Below, piece by piece: positions 22,800 to 36,900 of a stretch of 64,000 nucleotides of DNA (its first letter is position 1; each line of letters starts with the position of its first letter). The notes below the pieces were generated by a model, which had not been told where the DNA came from, searched no databases, and saw only the letters and a list, made by a program, of their open reading frames with translations. A program made the position numbers and the translations under genes. Source of the stretch: Triglochin maritima (taxonomy: Eukaryota; Streptophyta; Magnoliopsida; Alismatales; Juncaginaceae); contig OY821777.1 in the NCBI GenBank assembly GCA_963682175.1, forward strand, positions 13,474,001-13,538,000, given 5' to 3'.

Positions 22800-25047
22800 A
22801 AAATTTCTACTTGCCTAAAACTACAAACTTGTGTGCCACTGCAAAACACTGAAACGTAATTTCTCCAACTCTTATATTAGTATTCACGTCATCAGGTGTC
22901 AATACAAAACCTAATATTTCCCTACATGCCATTAAGAATTTAATATTTACTAATAAGCTATAATATTTTGGTGGAGTTTCACTCTCTTTAATTGATGCCT
23001 AAATTCCGTCCGTATGTTCAAGTCTAATCACCTCTTAAACAAAGTGGTTAATTTTCCCTCTCAGTTTTCCCACCATAACCCCCTCCCTTGCCTAACTAAC
23101 ACCAACTGCATCCCTCCATTTATTCCGACATCGACCTCTCCATTGACCTTTTTATATCTGTTTCCTTGTTCTCTCCCCTTCACTGCAATAATAAGCAATA
23201 ATAAATAATAAATTAATTTCAAATCAAGTTTAGGTTTGAATTCTAGCGATAATCTAATCCTAATATGGATTGGAATATATAATGACAGATAAACAAGACA
23301 TACGTTCTTATAACCTTAAATTTAACATATATTGTGTTTGTGTTTAAGAATACTCCATCACCACAAATTATAACATATATTTTGAGAAATACATGTATTT
23401 TGTATTCAAATAATTAATTATCAAACCGCAGATGCATCAACCAACGAGCTGATTTGGTTGTATATATGTTCAGCTCAAAACTATAGACTTGATCACTTGA
23501 ATATTTTGGTTCATGTTTCGATCACTATGTTTTGAGCTCAACCATGAACAAGCTCAAACCTTACCAAATATTTTTTAGCACAAGAAAAAGGAGGTTACCC
23601 TCCAAATTTACTGTTGTTTTATGACATATTTGATGGATCAGATTATATCTCATCACCTCCATATCAAATCAGACAAACCACGCTTATAATGCAATGCTAC
23701 AACGACTACATGCAAGACTAAGAAAAAGCAACGACTATACACAAAGATGGAAATCAGGATCCCCAAATGATCTCTTTTCTTTTCACGTTATTGTACACTA
23801 TATATGCATTCTCAAACTTGTAATCAAATACATATAATTAAATAAACACAAATTCGTCTCCTCATGAGCTTCAATCTTAATAATTACATATTACGTACTT
23901 TACAAAGCAAAAATAACAACAGAAAAGAACCGTACGTGCACAATAGAGGGAACAGACATGCACCCAACAAAGTGCAATCGAACATCATCTAAGACTATAT
24001 ATTAGGCTTGTCATCGTTTGCCCACCACCCTTTAGATATTATATGGGAGCACTGAGGTATATTTTGGTGACTGCCTTTGTTAGCAACGGAAATTGGAACC
24101 TCCCATTCCCACGATCAAGGAGATGGAGCAGCTTTGGCCGATCGAGAATCCGTACGTGCAATCCAACTTAGTGCACGCACAAATATTCTAACATGGACTA
24201 GAAGAGGTGGTCGAGGCAACATGTCGATGGAGGAGGCAATATTATTGCGACTTCTGTCACCAAAACGACCCAGTGTAGGTTGGTATAACATACATGCATG
24301 TATGGCATCGAGACCAAGTGCCTAGACTCGCTCTTACATATATTTTGGAAGGCTATGCGAGGCAAATTATTAATGCACGACTTTATGCAAAAGCGTGGGA
24401 TGGTGGTGGTAATTAAACTAGATGCATATTAAGCAAGAAGGTAGAGGCGAGACGAATGATCATGTTATTGTTGATTGTGATTTCACTGACATGCATGCAT
24501 GCAGCACCCACTATCGTGGAGGAGGTTGAACGAATCCAGTGGGAGATAACGAACGCACTCAAGTGTCTCGAGATCTCACGTGATGCTTGGGTTAAACACC
24601 ACCTGTTTGCTGTTAACGGTGTCGGAAGCTAACGGAATTCCTCCAACAACGTTACACAGAAAGTGCACCAAAGTAAATATTAAGTTTTGCAAGTGTTTGT
24701 GACCAATCAAATTTTTTGAAGAGTAAAATTCCAATAAACCTCTTTTGCAAGTACATCCAAACAAAAACCTAAAACACATAAACCGATATTATTCGCTTGC
24801 CTACCAAATTACCAATTATGCATATAATGTGTGCCACTAAATAACTCAAATATTACCAAATACACTCAATACCTTACAGATCCTTGATTTCTTTCCACTA
24901 CCAAAAACAGCCAATCACTAACGAAAATTATAAACGAATGGCACACAAGTGAAAGCGTAACCAGGTTTGCATCAGAAACCAAGAAATCATTTTATTTTAC
25001 AACCAAACCAAAACGGAATTAGCTAGACTTGTCGTGACAACAATAAG
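22800..25047. other. Intergenic, no gene recognised
   Basis: AT-rich. A frame at 24077-24325 has no recognisable domain. 24590-24780 resembles in style the arms of the 20.7-22.8 kb inverted-repeat element and may be a decayed relative. Confidence 0.5.
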
Positions 25048-25200
25048 CTAGCGGTCATCCTCAACAACACTAATCTCTCCCCTATCAAACATGTCGTAGA
25101 ACTCCCTTGTCCTCCTTTGCATCTTCCAGTGGTAACCCTTCCATAGAAGACCAACGGCTGTGCCAAGAGAAATTCCATAGAATATCTCCTTCGGATGCAT
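25048..25200 (-). pseudogene. Cytochrome c oxidase subunit 5C-like fragment
   Basis: A 50-codon frame (ATG at 25200, stop TAG at 25048-25050). It contains KEIFYGISLGTAVGLLWK, a single membrane span, then YHWK.QRRTREFYDMFDRGEISVV and an acidic tail. The order KE-I-(membrane span)-WK-HW-QR-TR-FYD-GEISVV is the signature of plant COX5C, a small inner-mitochondrial-membrane subunit of complex IV, normally about 63-64 residues. The usual N-terminal dozen residues are not recognisable. The frame stays open upstream (..STQDKIGSH) without an ATG, and several conserved positions are changed. It sits beside a foldback transposon. Most likely a truncated gene copy; a diverged functional gene with a short N-terminus cannot be excluded. 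Confidence 0.72.
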
Positions 25201-25280
25201 GTGACTACCAATCTTATCTTGAGTACTCGTTCTTCGATAAAATCCCCTATCCTGCCGATCTAACTTAGTTAGTAGATGAG

Positions 25281-26130
25281 AACTACTATTTATCGTCCCA
25301 AAACTACTTAAATTGCTCGTCTAATTATCATCTTGTCATTCACAATTCTTTTAATACTCATTTCGTTCCGTCTCTTAAACTAAAGATTCTGCTTACGTTT
25401 TCCTCACTTTACCAGTACCAACACCACGAAAATGTCTAACGAATCGTCTGGATCACGCGAATTCCTAAAGAGAAAATCATAAATTTATATGGTGTGTTAT
25501 CTCAAATTATTTGAGGTTTCGTTGCAAGATCTCGGTGGTAACATGTTGGATTATAATGATTTTTTTATAAGTGATGAAGATCCAAAAATTTCTAAATCTA
25601 ACAATTTTAAAATCCAAAAATTTTCCAGAAGGCGTTGCCCCTTTGCCACCCCCGCCACCTCACCGGCGAGGTGGAATGCCGCTCGCTCACCGGGAAGCGA
25701 GACCCCCCGACCAACCTGTCAATGTGGTATTTGGTAAAACTTTTCGACTTACAAAAAAACTCATTATAATCCACCACATTAATACCAAAAAAATTTGGAA
25801 CATAACCTGAAATAAATTGAGATAACACACCGTATAATTTTTAGATTTTTTATTAAAAAAACATGAGCGTCTAAGCCATATACCTCCCCCATGGGGGGCT
25901 TTGACGGGCACCCCCTAATTTTTTTATTTTTTACTAAAAAGAAGTTTGACATTTTACCAAATTTGAGTACATCAGGACATCCGTTGATTTCTTTCCTGAC
26001 CTCCAAAATATTATTTTTGATGATTATGAGAGGAAGATGAAGAGAGAGTGATGGTAGAATAGTAAAATAAAGAGATATGTAAGTATAAATGAGAGAATAA
26101 TAAAATGGTAATTCATACGGACGATTTCTA
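25281..26130. mobile_element. Foldback-type element, copy 1
   Basis: It begins GAGAACTACTA..TCGTCCCAAAACTACTTAAA, matching the ends of the copies at 62.5-63.7 kb. Inside, GGTGTGTTATCTCAAATTAT (from 25491) and its inverted partner (about 25815-25835) flank GC-rich self-complementary segments (25640-25720, and 25860-25920 with CCTCCCCCATGGGGGG). The right end is diverged (about 26130). No transposase. Confidence 0.7.
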
Positions 26131-27369
26131 ACTTTGAATTAAAATTCTCGTTGGATGTTAGAATTTTATAAAAATATATATAAATACTTTCAGAGAAATT
26201 CCCTCATCCGCATGCATGCGCACTTCTATATAAATGATCATGCAAATGGAAATGAAGTATAATGGTTTTACATATGAATGTTCTTAGCTGTTGTGAGAAT
26301 ATATTACTATATACACTCATGAAAAAGATTACCTTGTCTAAGAGAGTATGAAAGATGTTTTATAACTGTTTTATTACCATATAACTGTTTTGCCGGAGAA
26401 GATGTTTTATTTGGAATGGATTGGAGATGAGAGAGGGGTGATCAGTGAATATATGAGAAATGGAGTTTCGAGGGAGCACTGAAAAAAATTACTAGTGAAG
26501 TTCCAAACTAGGTAGTGGAATTAGGGTGTGGCTTCTCTATAATATGACACGTGTGGTTTCAGTATCTGGTGGAGGAGAGGTACGTGTATATGATGATTGT
26601 GTTTTGTTGGTTTAATTAAAATTAATGAGTTATTCAATTAGTTTTCGTAACTCTAGTTTAAAAGGATTTTGGTGGTTGACCAATTTACTCAATTTCAACA
26701 TTGAAGTTTAAGCTTCCTTGAGCTCAATTAATTATTAATTCTACTATTCAACGTGAGTTAACACTTTGAGCCCAATTGACTACTCAATTTCAGTTATTCA
26801 ACGGGAGTCAAATTATCTTTAAATTGTATTAATTTCAAACGTTAAACTTGTCAAATTTCTTCCATTCCAATTGACTCGACATTGGTCGTTCAACCTGAGT
26901 AAAACTTATCCCACCAATTCGACCCGCACGATCTGCTTCCCCATCAACACTATAGAGTTACTTAAATATATATGGACTAAGTAGAGTAGACTAACTTGAC
27001 TTTAATTCAAACAATATTAAACCCAATGGTCCAAGCCTTGTTAAAGAGTAAGTGAGGCATAAGCAAGGACTCTTGTTGATTCTCTCTTCTTTAGTCTACG
27101 GTTTTGACTTTTGAGTACTGATGACTTCAGAATATAAAGTAGCGCATGATGGTGTTTGAAAAGTATCAATTAGATTAGTAAATTGAAATACAAGAGTTCA
27201 AGTTATTCTTACTTCACGAAAGGGAAGTTGCTTGTTGACAAAGATATAAAAATCTCCATGATATGTGATAATATGACTGTGGATGAAGATCGAATTCGAA
27301 CCAAGGTGAGACAAACATTTCATCACACATACACCTCTTTTCCACTGTTAGGATTTAAGCACCTCTAAT
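26131..27369. other. Intergenic, no gene recognised
   Basis: AT-rich with no supported gene or repeat boundary. Confidence 0.55.
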
Positions 27370-28080
27370 CCCTCGAGACGAAATCTAGGAATATCGTCGA
27401 ACACTTGGTGGGCGTGTTACAAAACTCGTCTTCAACTTGTGCCTTCACAAAACTCAACCAAAACAACCACCAAGCAATCACCAAAGAAACACACAAGACA
27501 AGAACAACAAACCACAACAACAAAATGTACGAGGTTCGGCAACAACAATAGAGAGCAAATGAGTCTCTCTAATCTCACAAGATCTCTCCCAAGAAATTTC
27601 TCTTATGGTGGCTAAAAATCCTAACAAGCTAGGTTTGTTCTTCTCTAATGAAAACACAAAGGATTCTGATCGCTTTTTATACAAACATCAAAACAATGTA
27701 AAATGGTCTAAATTTACTAATAAAACCGTCCAGAAATGGTCGACCATTCACCACGACGGTCGAACAAATCTGTCAAAAAAGACTATGGATTCAAACTGGC
27801 CAAAAATAGTCGACTGTATCACAAGAAACTGTGACCTGGACAACTCCAAACGGTCGGACAAAATTTCCAAAATGGTCGGCCAGAAATGGTCATTTTTGGA
27901 CAACACTTTTCGGACTCGATTCTCGATCTGTTTTCGCCGTTGACTTCACAATTGTTTTCTTGTCGCAACTTTGCATCTAACATGACACTTACATTTTGTT
28001 TTAGCCTACAAAGTTTGTCGAAAATAGAGACAACTCCAAAATCTACCTCATCATATGTACCTCATTTTTGGTATAATTAC
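27370..28080 (-). repeat. LTR-like block (LTR D), boundaries uncertain
   Basis: Read on the minus strand it resembles an LTR: GGTCGACC-type palindromes (a perfect 14-bp AATGGTCGACCATT at 27735-27748, plus degenerate copies to about 27890), a TATA box (TATAAAAA near 27674-27681), then a T/G-rich leader with GAACCTCGTACATTTTG. No coding region is attached. I could not identify the terminal TG..CA or a target duplication, so it may be a solo or truncated LTR. Confidence 0.55.
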
Positions 28081-28814
28081 TAGGGTGATTTGTTTGGGTA
28101 GACCTCAAAAGTTGTACAATTGCCAAAATACCTAATTACTATCCCCTTAAATTTGTCCCGATATTGATGAGATACCCCTTGGCAATCAACCTTTATCCAG
28201 GAGACTAGGAAGTATAAATAGCCAAAACAAAAAAAAACATTTATATGTCGATCTTTCTCTTTATCCATTATATATATACATGAATTATCTAGTGAATTCG
28301 GGGCTTAATTTTTAATTTTAAGCCTCCACCATATTCACCACACATCTGAAATTGCAAGGTAGATTATAAGAAAAATGGTTATGCTAATTAAATGTAAGAT
28401 TAACTGTAAATGAGATCCAATTGTGAGATTGTAGGGGGTTTAAACTAAATAAGATAAATCTTGGGCTCACTGGAACTTGACCATATACATACATACATAT
28501 ATATATAATAACTTGCTTTTTATAAGCTAACAAACTATTCTTAACAAAATAATAATCATGGGCTATGTACTCATGTTACTGCACGCCAACCATAAACCTC
28601 GATCAAGCTTAAACAAAAGCAAACACATTATTAGTTACATATATACATGATGTCTTATTTTAATTTCCACAGTACGTTAGAAACAAACCCTCGAACACAT
28701 GACAACAAAGTCTTAATTGTTGACCAAATTAAACTCTTCTTCAACAACCATGCACTTATTGCTAATTAGTTACCAACCATGCAATATATACCAGCAAATC
28801 TATATATCTATCGA
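28081..28814. other. Intergenic / 3' flank of the MYB gene
   Basis: AT-rich, no gene seen. It should contain the MYB 3' UTR and polyadenylation signals, which I cannot place. Confidence 0.5.
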
Positions 28815-31279
28815 TCAGAAGGTGTTGTTGGTGCTCCCACTGCTGCTGCAATTGTTGGTATCACCATTAATACTACACTCCTTGCTCTTCTGACAAAGCA
28901 TCTCCATAAGATCAATCTCAGTCTTCACATTCTCATACTGCATTAGTGGCATCTCCGTCTCAAGCCCACCCTCATCACTCCCTCCATTAATCAACATCTC
29001 ACTCTCATCCCACCCCATCTCCTCAAACAATATTCCCCTTCCATCCCCCTCAAGCCCAATCCCGTCGTCGAAGTTGTACACCATTGGGTCGTCTACTTGA
29101 CGTTGGAAGTCTGGGAATGTTGTGGTTTGGGCTGGATTAATGGTGAAGTTTAGGCTTTTGATGTAGTCTTGAAGGAGTGAGCTGGGTTTAGGGTTTCTTG
29201 TGCTGCGGCAGCGGCGGCGGGAGAATTGGCGGCGCTTGGTGGCGTTCCAGTGGTTCTTTATCGAGTTCTCGGTGCGACCCGGAAGACGCTTTGCGATCTC
29301 GGCCCACCGGTTTCCGATCTCCATGTGGGCTTGGATTAGGATCATGTCTTCTTCTTCACTCCAACTATCCTTCTGTATATATAGACAAGGTTACATATAT
29401 ACATATGTATGTATACTACATTAATTTTTATGCAAATAATATTGCATTAATGCTTAATTAGCTAGACATGGAGTGTTAAATGTTTTAGTGACAGTTGGCT
29501 TGTAATTGAAAGAAAGACTACCAAACTCTATTATATATGTATGGCATTCAAAGACCATAAAATTGCACCATATGAAGTATAGAGACAAAGAGAGGATGGT
29601 GAATTGGAGTAAACGTGTATGATAGGACAAAACTCAGTCCACAACACGGTGTTAATATTTGGACGTAACAGAATTACCATAGTTTGTTACAATGATTTGT
29701 TTCCTGATTATACTGAAGTAAATGGCTTTTTGTTGAGGCGTTAACTTTCATGCAATTGTAAATAATTTTGCCTGTCATTGTCTCAGGCTTTCAGCATATA
29801 TATACTTTGAAAGTTACAAATTAAAGGTCAGAAGTTTGAGTAAGTCATCATTATTTGACTGTTAATTACTTTAGGTTACGGCTGAAATATATAAGAATTG
29901 CATTTCAACTCAAAAAATTGTAGCTTATATGTTATTATTTGACTTACTTCAGAAATTTACACCGTGTGACATTTATATTCCGAGTGAACTTAGGAAAAAC
30001 TAATAGCTGTTATTTTTTGCTGTTTTTTTCGGCATGAACAAAAAAAACTTAATTATTTATATGTATTACTGACACACCATGCATGTGCTTAATCTAACCA
30101 CACCCTGCCAAGATTCAGGTTGTCTTTGCTGTAATGGTCTTCTTAATTACTCACTTTTATCCTGTTGATACATGTGAGTTGGTTTGGAAGGTTTTTTTTT
30201 TCTTGAAATTTTTTGAAATGGAAAAGGGTCCATGAAACATGGCCCATATTTCCCAATTTGGAATGGTTGATGTTTAATGCAGTCCTTATCATAAAAACAT
30301 CCTACTTCAATTTTTCTAATTCAAACCATAAACACAACCTTATGCCTCATGTTCTATGGAGTCGATCTGTTTAATTACTTGATGAAACTATATGAAATCT
30401 TGAAAGAGAGAGGATCTATACATAACATGAATGATGTTACATAAATATTCCCCTTAAAGTAATAAGCTATATGAATCTAACAAGAAAGAAGATCTAAATC
30501 ACAAGAATGATGTCATATGAATATTCCCCTTGAAGTAATAACATATGTGACGAAGGAGAGAGTGGATGAAATTAAAATTTTAAAAATGTAATGAACTCTA
30601 TGTGGGTGGTAAGGGAAGAAAAGAGGAAAGATATATTAAAAAAACCTTGATATTTGGCCTTAGATGGTTATGCCATCTCTCTCTACATTGCTTCCCAATC
30701 CTCCCTTTCAAATTTTGCGCTATAAAAGACCATCTTTTCTCTCCATGTTGCCCCACCAACCATGCCAACTTCCTACAAACAATCAACATCATACTCAAAC
30801 ATCAACATCCATTGAAAAAAAATCAAAAGAAAAGACCAAAATTAACCCCCAAAAAAATAAATAAATTAAAATCAAGAAACGTACCTGTCCTCTTGAGTGG
30901 TCCATTGGCCTTTTATGAGATTAACCTTCTTCTTGTTAATGTTGTCATGTCTTTTACCAGACATGCACTTATTGTTGAAACCTCCAACTCCCCACAACAT
31001 CTCATGTTGCTGATCACCTCTCAAACACACCATGTGTTCCGATAGCCGCATCCTCAGAGGATCGAGACTGAACAATGTGGACTCTTGGAAGCTCCCATTC
31101 GGACCGGTGCAATCACTAATAACATCAAACAAACCACTTCTCTGAGATGACAACTCAACGTTCGAACCAAACCCGTTTCCCGCAATCGCAAACGGATCAT
31201 TGGGTCGGAAGTAGCTGCTATCTTGGTCAAGAGAGAACAACCCACTGCCCATCAATGGCTTCAAACCCTCGAAATCCAT
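28815..31279 (-). CDS. R2R3-MYB transcription factor, MYB98/MYB64/MYB118 clade
   Basis: Three exons: 30885-31279, 30646-30772 and 28815-29372. Splice phases agree and give 1080 nt, 359 residues plus stop. The N-terminal about 115 residues are unstructured. R2 begins at [19 protein letters not shown] and ends [19 protein letters not shown]3 has [13 protein letters not shown] and [20 protein letters not shown]. The tail [23 protein letters not shown] is the signature of the clade with Arabidopsis MYB98, MYB64, MYB119, MYB115 and MYB118, which act in female gametophyte and seed development. A nuclear DNA-binding role is expected. I chose ATG 31279 (MDFEGL). The frame stays open to an ATG at 31399, but that extension is His/Leu/Ser-rich, probably leader sequence, and overlaps a possible TATA box. 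The acidic C-terminus may be an activation domain. Confidence 0.93.
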
Positions 31280-32539
31280 CGAAAAGTAAAGAGAGAGAGA
31301 TGAAGTGAGGAGAGAAGCCAAAAGAAGGGAGGAAAGGAGGAAGGAATGGATGACAGAGAGAAGAGAGTGGTGGTGGTGGTGTTTGTTAGTGCTGATCATT
31401 ATATGTAAAGGTGAGATTAGAACTTTAGAAGGGTGAGAAGCATGCTTAATTAGCCTTTTATGGTGGAATTAATACCGTAGATTTAATTAAGGGTAATCTG
31501 ACGGTTTCAAATGGCTTGGTAATGTGGACTGTTAGCATTCTTAATCTTGTAGTAGTAAGAGTTAAGGACGTTACGAAAGTATGTGTACGTGAGGAATGAT
31601 CATTGTGGGGTTTATATGGTTTGGTGCTTATTTGTTGGGGTTGGTCAAACAAGATTGAAGTTGGAGGTGTAACATTGGACATAGTTGATGTGTGTTAATG
31701 AAGTTTAATGATTTAAGAAATGCTATTAAGAGACATGAATAATCTTTCTTCCGATTGCCAAAGAAAAAAAAAGTTAGTTGAAAGTGTGTTGCATCAGAAG
31801 GGACTCTAGCTAGTTGATGTGGCATGAGCTTTTAAACTAGAAATTTTTATGATTTCACCATGTTATATGATAGTGTTGTTTCTTACTTTCCTAACGTGTT
31901 TTTATTATTTTTGACAGTGAGCTTCCGATCAGGACCGGATCAGAATTTTTTCCAAGATTCAGACTAAAGACCGGACCGGATAATTTGGATCGGTAACAGG
32001 ATCTGTCTAAAATTGGATTTTTTAAAATAAAAAAACAAAAATCTGACCGGATCGGACCAGAATCGAAATTTCAAAAAAGATCCGGACCGGAACCGGACCG
32101 GGTAATGCTCACCCCTAATTTTTGATGGCTTTAATATACGTAATGATTTGACTTTTTTTTTCATTTTTTTCATTCTTCTGCTAATCTAGTATAAAGGTAA
32201 GTTCTTTTCTATATACCTTACCGGTCGTAATTAATACTTACTAATTCCTAAGCAAAGTAATTTTTGCCCCTACAAAGAGATTTGAGTTATTTGCAATTGT
32301 GGGTTGGATTATTTTGCTTTAAAGCTTTTCTAGTTGGATTTTTGTTTTTTCAGACATGATCAATCCCGAAATAGTGCTTCTTTCTTGTTGACTTTTCTAG
32401 TTCGTTTGGTCTGTATTAGGTAATTACTTAAGGGGATTTAGTTTAAAGTTATTGCTTTCTATTTCTCTTGCAAACTTTGACTGTTTCTTTTGATTGATTG
32501 AATTTTAAAAACCGAAGATACATATACATACATACATAA

Positions 32540-32578
<39 letters not shown>
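31280..32578. other. MYB upstream region, with a GGACCGG-rich repeat
   Basis: The proximal part is the MYB promoter and leader (CT-rich). A possible TATA (ACATATAATGA, minus) lies at 31396-31406. 31930-32115 is a dispersed-type sequence with repeated GGACCGGA/TCCGGTCC motifs. The segment ends in an (AT)n microsatellite (about 32538-32578) into which the copia element inserted. Confidence 0.55.
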
Positions 32579-32579
<1 letters not shown>

Positions 32580-33435
32580 GTTGATACAATTACAAATATG
32601 ATCATGTAATACAGTGGGTTACATATGTCGAATAAATATTCCATAAGGATCCAGATAAAGCCAACATACAAAAACATGTAAAGGAAAACAAGAAAAAAAG
32701 GAACATGAATCAGAAACGACCTCATAGACCGAGCCGTCGGAAGGCGACTTGCCTCAGAGAAAATATCGGCCCACATACCAGTGCGTTTGATGGTCTGCCG
32801 GTTTTCTCACAGGATAGAACGATCTCACCGTCGAACAGGCGCACACCGGAGTCGACGGACCACGAAAGCAGCGCGAAACCTCGCAAGAATCAGACGTTGA
32901 ACAACTTTGGATTCGGGGAAGGAAATCGCCGGAGAGGGACGGTTTCCGTAGAGATGATGGAAATAGAACGTGTATATTTTTTTAGGAGGAAACTGTCATG
33001 ATATATATATATATATATGTATTTATTCTTGTAACCGTCAAGGACTTAATTGCAAAAACAATTACCTTGAGGTCCAAAAATAAATACACCCATCACCCTG
33101 AGGCTAAAGCCTCTAATTTCCCCCAAATCCCCCGCTGCCACGTCACGTCACGCCACGCCTCGCCTCACCTCGCCACGCCCCGACCCGGACCGGGACGGGA
33201 CGGGCGCGCGCGCGCACGTGTGTGGAGAATTCTCTCCTCCTCTCTTTCCACCTACAAAGTGACAAGTGAATAGTATGTTTATCAACATCCTTCAACTTGT
33301 TAGCTTTGCCAATGTGTGACTAAAAAGTAGAGGTGAGTACATGGCACATGGGGCAATAGTTCTCATCTTCATCTCAACATTGGATTTCTTCAATTGAGCT
33401 ATTCATGGGCCTAGCCCAAACTCAATATTCCAACA
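32579..33435 (-). repeat. copia-1 3' LTR
   Basis: Plus-strand ends TGTTGATAC..TTCCAACA. The minus-strand polypurine tract (GTGGGGGAT) abuts it at 33436-33445. It holds a GC-rich CACGTCACGTCACGCC segment and a CG-dinucleotide run near 33205. Confidence 0.95.
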
Positions 33436-33995
33436 ATCCCCCACAAATCCATTGTTGATCGAGCGACCAAACCTTGCAGCCTAGTGCTTTCAGTAATGGT
33501 ACCTTTCGGGTTTGAACCACGACCTGAGTCCTTCAACTTTACCCCCACAGGAACTAAGTGAAACGAAGTCTTGAACTTGAACCTTTTGTGTGGAGATGTC
33601 CATTGAGAACAACACTAAGCAGGTTATGCTGCAATCTACAGGGTTGATGCTTTATGGCCATGCATCCGTATCCTGTTTCATGAATGCTTTCAAGGAATGA
33701 CCCCCATTCCTCTAATTGCGGCCACACAATTGCATTCACATAGTTGGGCTTCTCCAAAGATGCACTGCTAACATCTTGTCTCAAAGACTTGAACCCATTC
33801 AGAGTCTACACTCTTACTAAACTTGCAGTTTCAGCAACATATCCATTCTTTGGGGTATTGACACAGATACAATGTATGACCTACAATGTATCCCCAATGA
33901 ATTGCACTTGACTCACTCAAGAACTTGTTATTACCGCATTGAACCAACTTCGTGGGATCTCCACTCAGATTGGTTGGGTTGCCATTCTAGATGAG

Positions 33996-36900
33996 TCATG
34001 TAATGAGTCTCAGTCCCATCCCCAACTTGGATTTCAGAACTTGAGCTAGATCAAGTCCTTTGGTGAAAGGATCAGCTGTATTGTCTTTGGTACCAACAAA
34101 ATCAACAGCTATCACCCTTTCCGAGATCAATTCCCTTACAGACTTCAGTCTGACTTGGATGTGTCTCCTTTGTTTGTGGTTATACTTTGAGCTTCTTAAC
34201 TTTGCAATAGTAGTCATACTATCACAATGTACAGATATTGCAGGAACTGGTTTGCTAGTCATTGGCAATTCAGAAAGGAGTCCTTTCAGCCATTCAGCTT
34301 CCATTCCACTTGTATCCAAAGCACAAAGTTCAGCCTCAAATGTAGATCGAGACAATATGGTCTGTTTTGTAGACCTCCAGGAGACTGCGCCTCCACCCAG
34401 AGTAAAAACATACCCTGTAACACCGTTACTCCCAGAGTTTTTGGCTATCCAGCTTGCATCACTGTACCCTTCTAGTACAGCTGGGAATTTCCCATAATGC
34501 AGCCCAAGGGTAGAAGTACCCTTCAAGTACTTAAGTACTCTATCCAAAGCCTCCCAGTGAGTACGATCAGGACAACTTGTGTATCTACTAAGTTTGCTCA
34601 CCGAGAATGAAATATCTGGTCGTGTGCAATTTGCAAGATACATCAAGCTACCTATAATCTGAGAATATCTCAGTTGTGAAACTGGAACACCACTCTTGTT
34701 CTTGTACAAAGGTTTTGATGAATCATATGGGGTTTTCACAGATCTACAATTCGTATAGTCAAATCTCTCAAGAATCTTCTCAACATAGTGAGATTGAGAT
34801 ATGGAAATACCATCAACTGACCTAGTCAGTTTGATACCCAAGATCACATTTGCAACACCCATATCCTTCATCTCAAACTTAGTGCACAAGAAGGACTTAG
34901 TTTCATGTATTATATTCAAATTAGATCCAAACAGTAAAATGTCATCTACATATAAACACAATGCAATACATGCATTACTTTGAACTTTGCAATAGACACA
35001 TTTATCAGAATCAATAACCTGGAATCCAAATGATAATATAATTTTGTCAAATTTCTCATGCCAAGCTTTTGGGGCTTGTTTAAGTCCATAAAGAGACTTA
35101 ACAAGTTTACAAACTTTGTTCTCGTTTCCAGAAGCTACAAATCCTTCAGGTTGGTCCATATAAATTTCTTCTTCAAGGTCACCATTAAGAAAAGCAGTTT
35201 TTACATCCATTTGATGGATTGTAAAATCATATACAGACGCCAATGCCAAGAGCACTCGGATAGTAGTCATACGAGACACTGGAGAATAGGTATCGAAATA
35301 GTCTATTCCTTCCTTTTGTTTAAACCCTTTGGCAACTAATCTGGCTTTATACTTATCAATGGAACCATCTGGTTTTAATTTCTTTTTGAATATCCATTTA
35401 CATCCGATTGTTGAACAACCTGGAGGAAGATTTACCAACTCCCATGTCCCATTAGAGACAATAGAGTCCATCTCGACCTTAACTGCATCTTTCCAATGCT
35501 TTGCTTCAGATGAAGCCATAGCATCCTTGAAAGTGTTAGGATCACCCTCAATGTGGTATGTGATAAAATCACTTCCCAAATCCTTGGCAATTCGAGAACG
35601 TTTGCTCTTTCTAGGTTCAATTTCAACTTGAGTTTGAGAAGACTCAAAATCGGTAATTGACAAATCTGCCCCCACATTTGTCATCCTTTCCACATGTTCG
35701 TGGATGGAACCAGACGTAGAAGGATCAACTGAAGAAGAAACTTGTTGAGGAACTCCAGATTTCATGGGAAATACATCCTCAAAAAATGTGGCATCTCGAA
35801 ATTCAACAATTGTGTTAACATCTATGCCAGATATCTCGGACTTGATTACCAAAAATCTGTACGCATAGCTATTAATCACATATCCGATAAATATTGCATC
35901 AACAGTCTTGGGACCAAGCTTTTTCCTCTTATGTTCAGGGATTAACACTTTTGCAAGACAACCCCAAACTTTAAGATATTTAAGGCTAGGTTTTCGACCA
36001 CACCAGAGTTCGAATGGACTATCCTCCTTATGTTTCTGAGGAACTTTATTCAGAATATGGCAAGCCGTATTCAAAGCTTCTCCCCACATATATTTGGGTA
36101 ATCCTGAACTCTCTAATAATGCATTAATCATATCAGATAATGTTCTATTTTTCCGTTCAGCAATTCCGTTAGATTGTGGAGAATACGGCGCCGTCACCTC
36201 ATGAACTATGCCAGAATCCTGACACACTTGTTCGAACAGGTTGGACGTATATTCACCACCTCTATCAGATCTCAACCTCTTAAGTTTCTTTTCAGTTTGT
36301 GTCTCTGCTTCATTCTTAAAAATAAGAAACTTAGATAACGCTTCATCTTTACTTTTCAAAAGATAAACATAGCAATACTTTGAACTATCATCAATGAAAG
36401 TGATAAAATATTTCTTTTTATCCTTAGTTAACATGCCATTGAATTCACAAGTATCAGTGTGTACTAAATCTAAAATACTAGTATTTCTAGTCACAGAATG
36501 AAACGGTCTTTTCGGTTGTTTAGCTTGTACACACACTTGACATTTTTTATTCTCAATAGCATACCTAGGAATCATATTTAAATTCATCATTCTTTTCAAA
36601 CATTGATAATTCACATGTCCTAAACGTTTATGCCAAACATCACCAGATTCAATGGAATAAACAACAGGAGAAGACACATCTTTAACAGAAATAGCATTGC
36701 GATTATAAAAAGCAGGTTCAACATGAATTAAAAAAGCACCACAAGACAAGTACCCCTTGCCAATAAAAGTACCAGAAAGAGTAATCACAACTTTGTTACA
36801 TTTAAATGTTACTTCATAACCCTCAACTACCAGACACTGACCACTAATAATATTACGACGAACAGCAGGCACATGATGCGTCCTGTGCAGAGAAAGAACT

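Noticed and set aside
24077..24325. 82-codon frame suggesting a gene
   Set aside because: No recognisable domain, no splice or promoter context, AT-rich surroundings.
31280..31399. N-terminal extension of the MYB frame with a His run and hydrophobic stretch
   Set aside because: It is CT-rich leader-like DNA, overlaps a possible TATA box, and is not seen in MYB98/118-type proteins. It is not a signal peptide.
32705..33001. 98-codon plus-strand frame in copia-1 LTR, repeated at 38151-38447
   Set aside because: It is antisense to the element, Arg/Ser-rich with no domain, and conserved only because the two LTRs are young copies.
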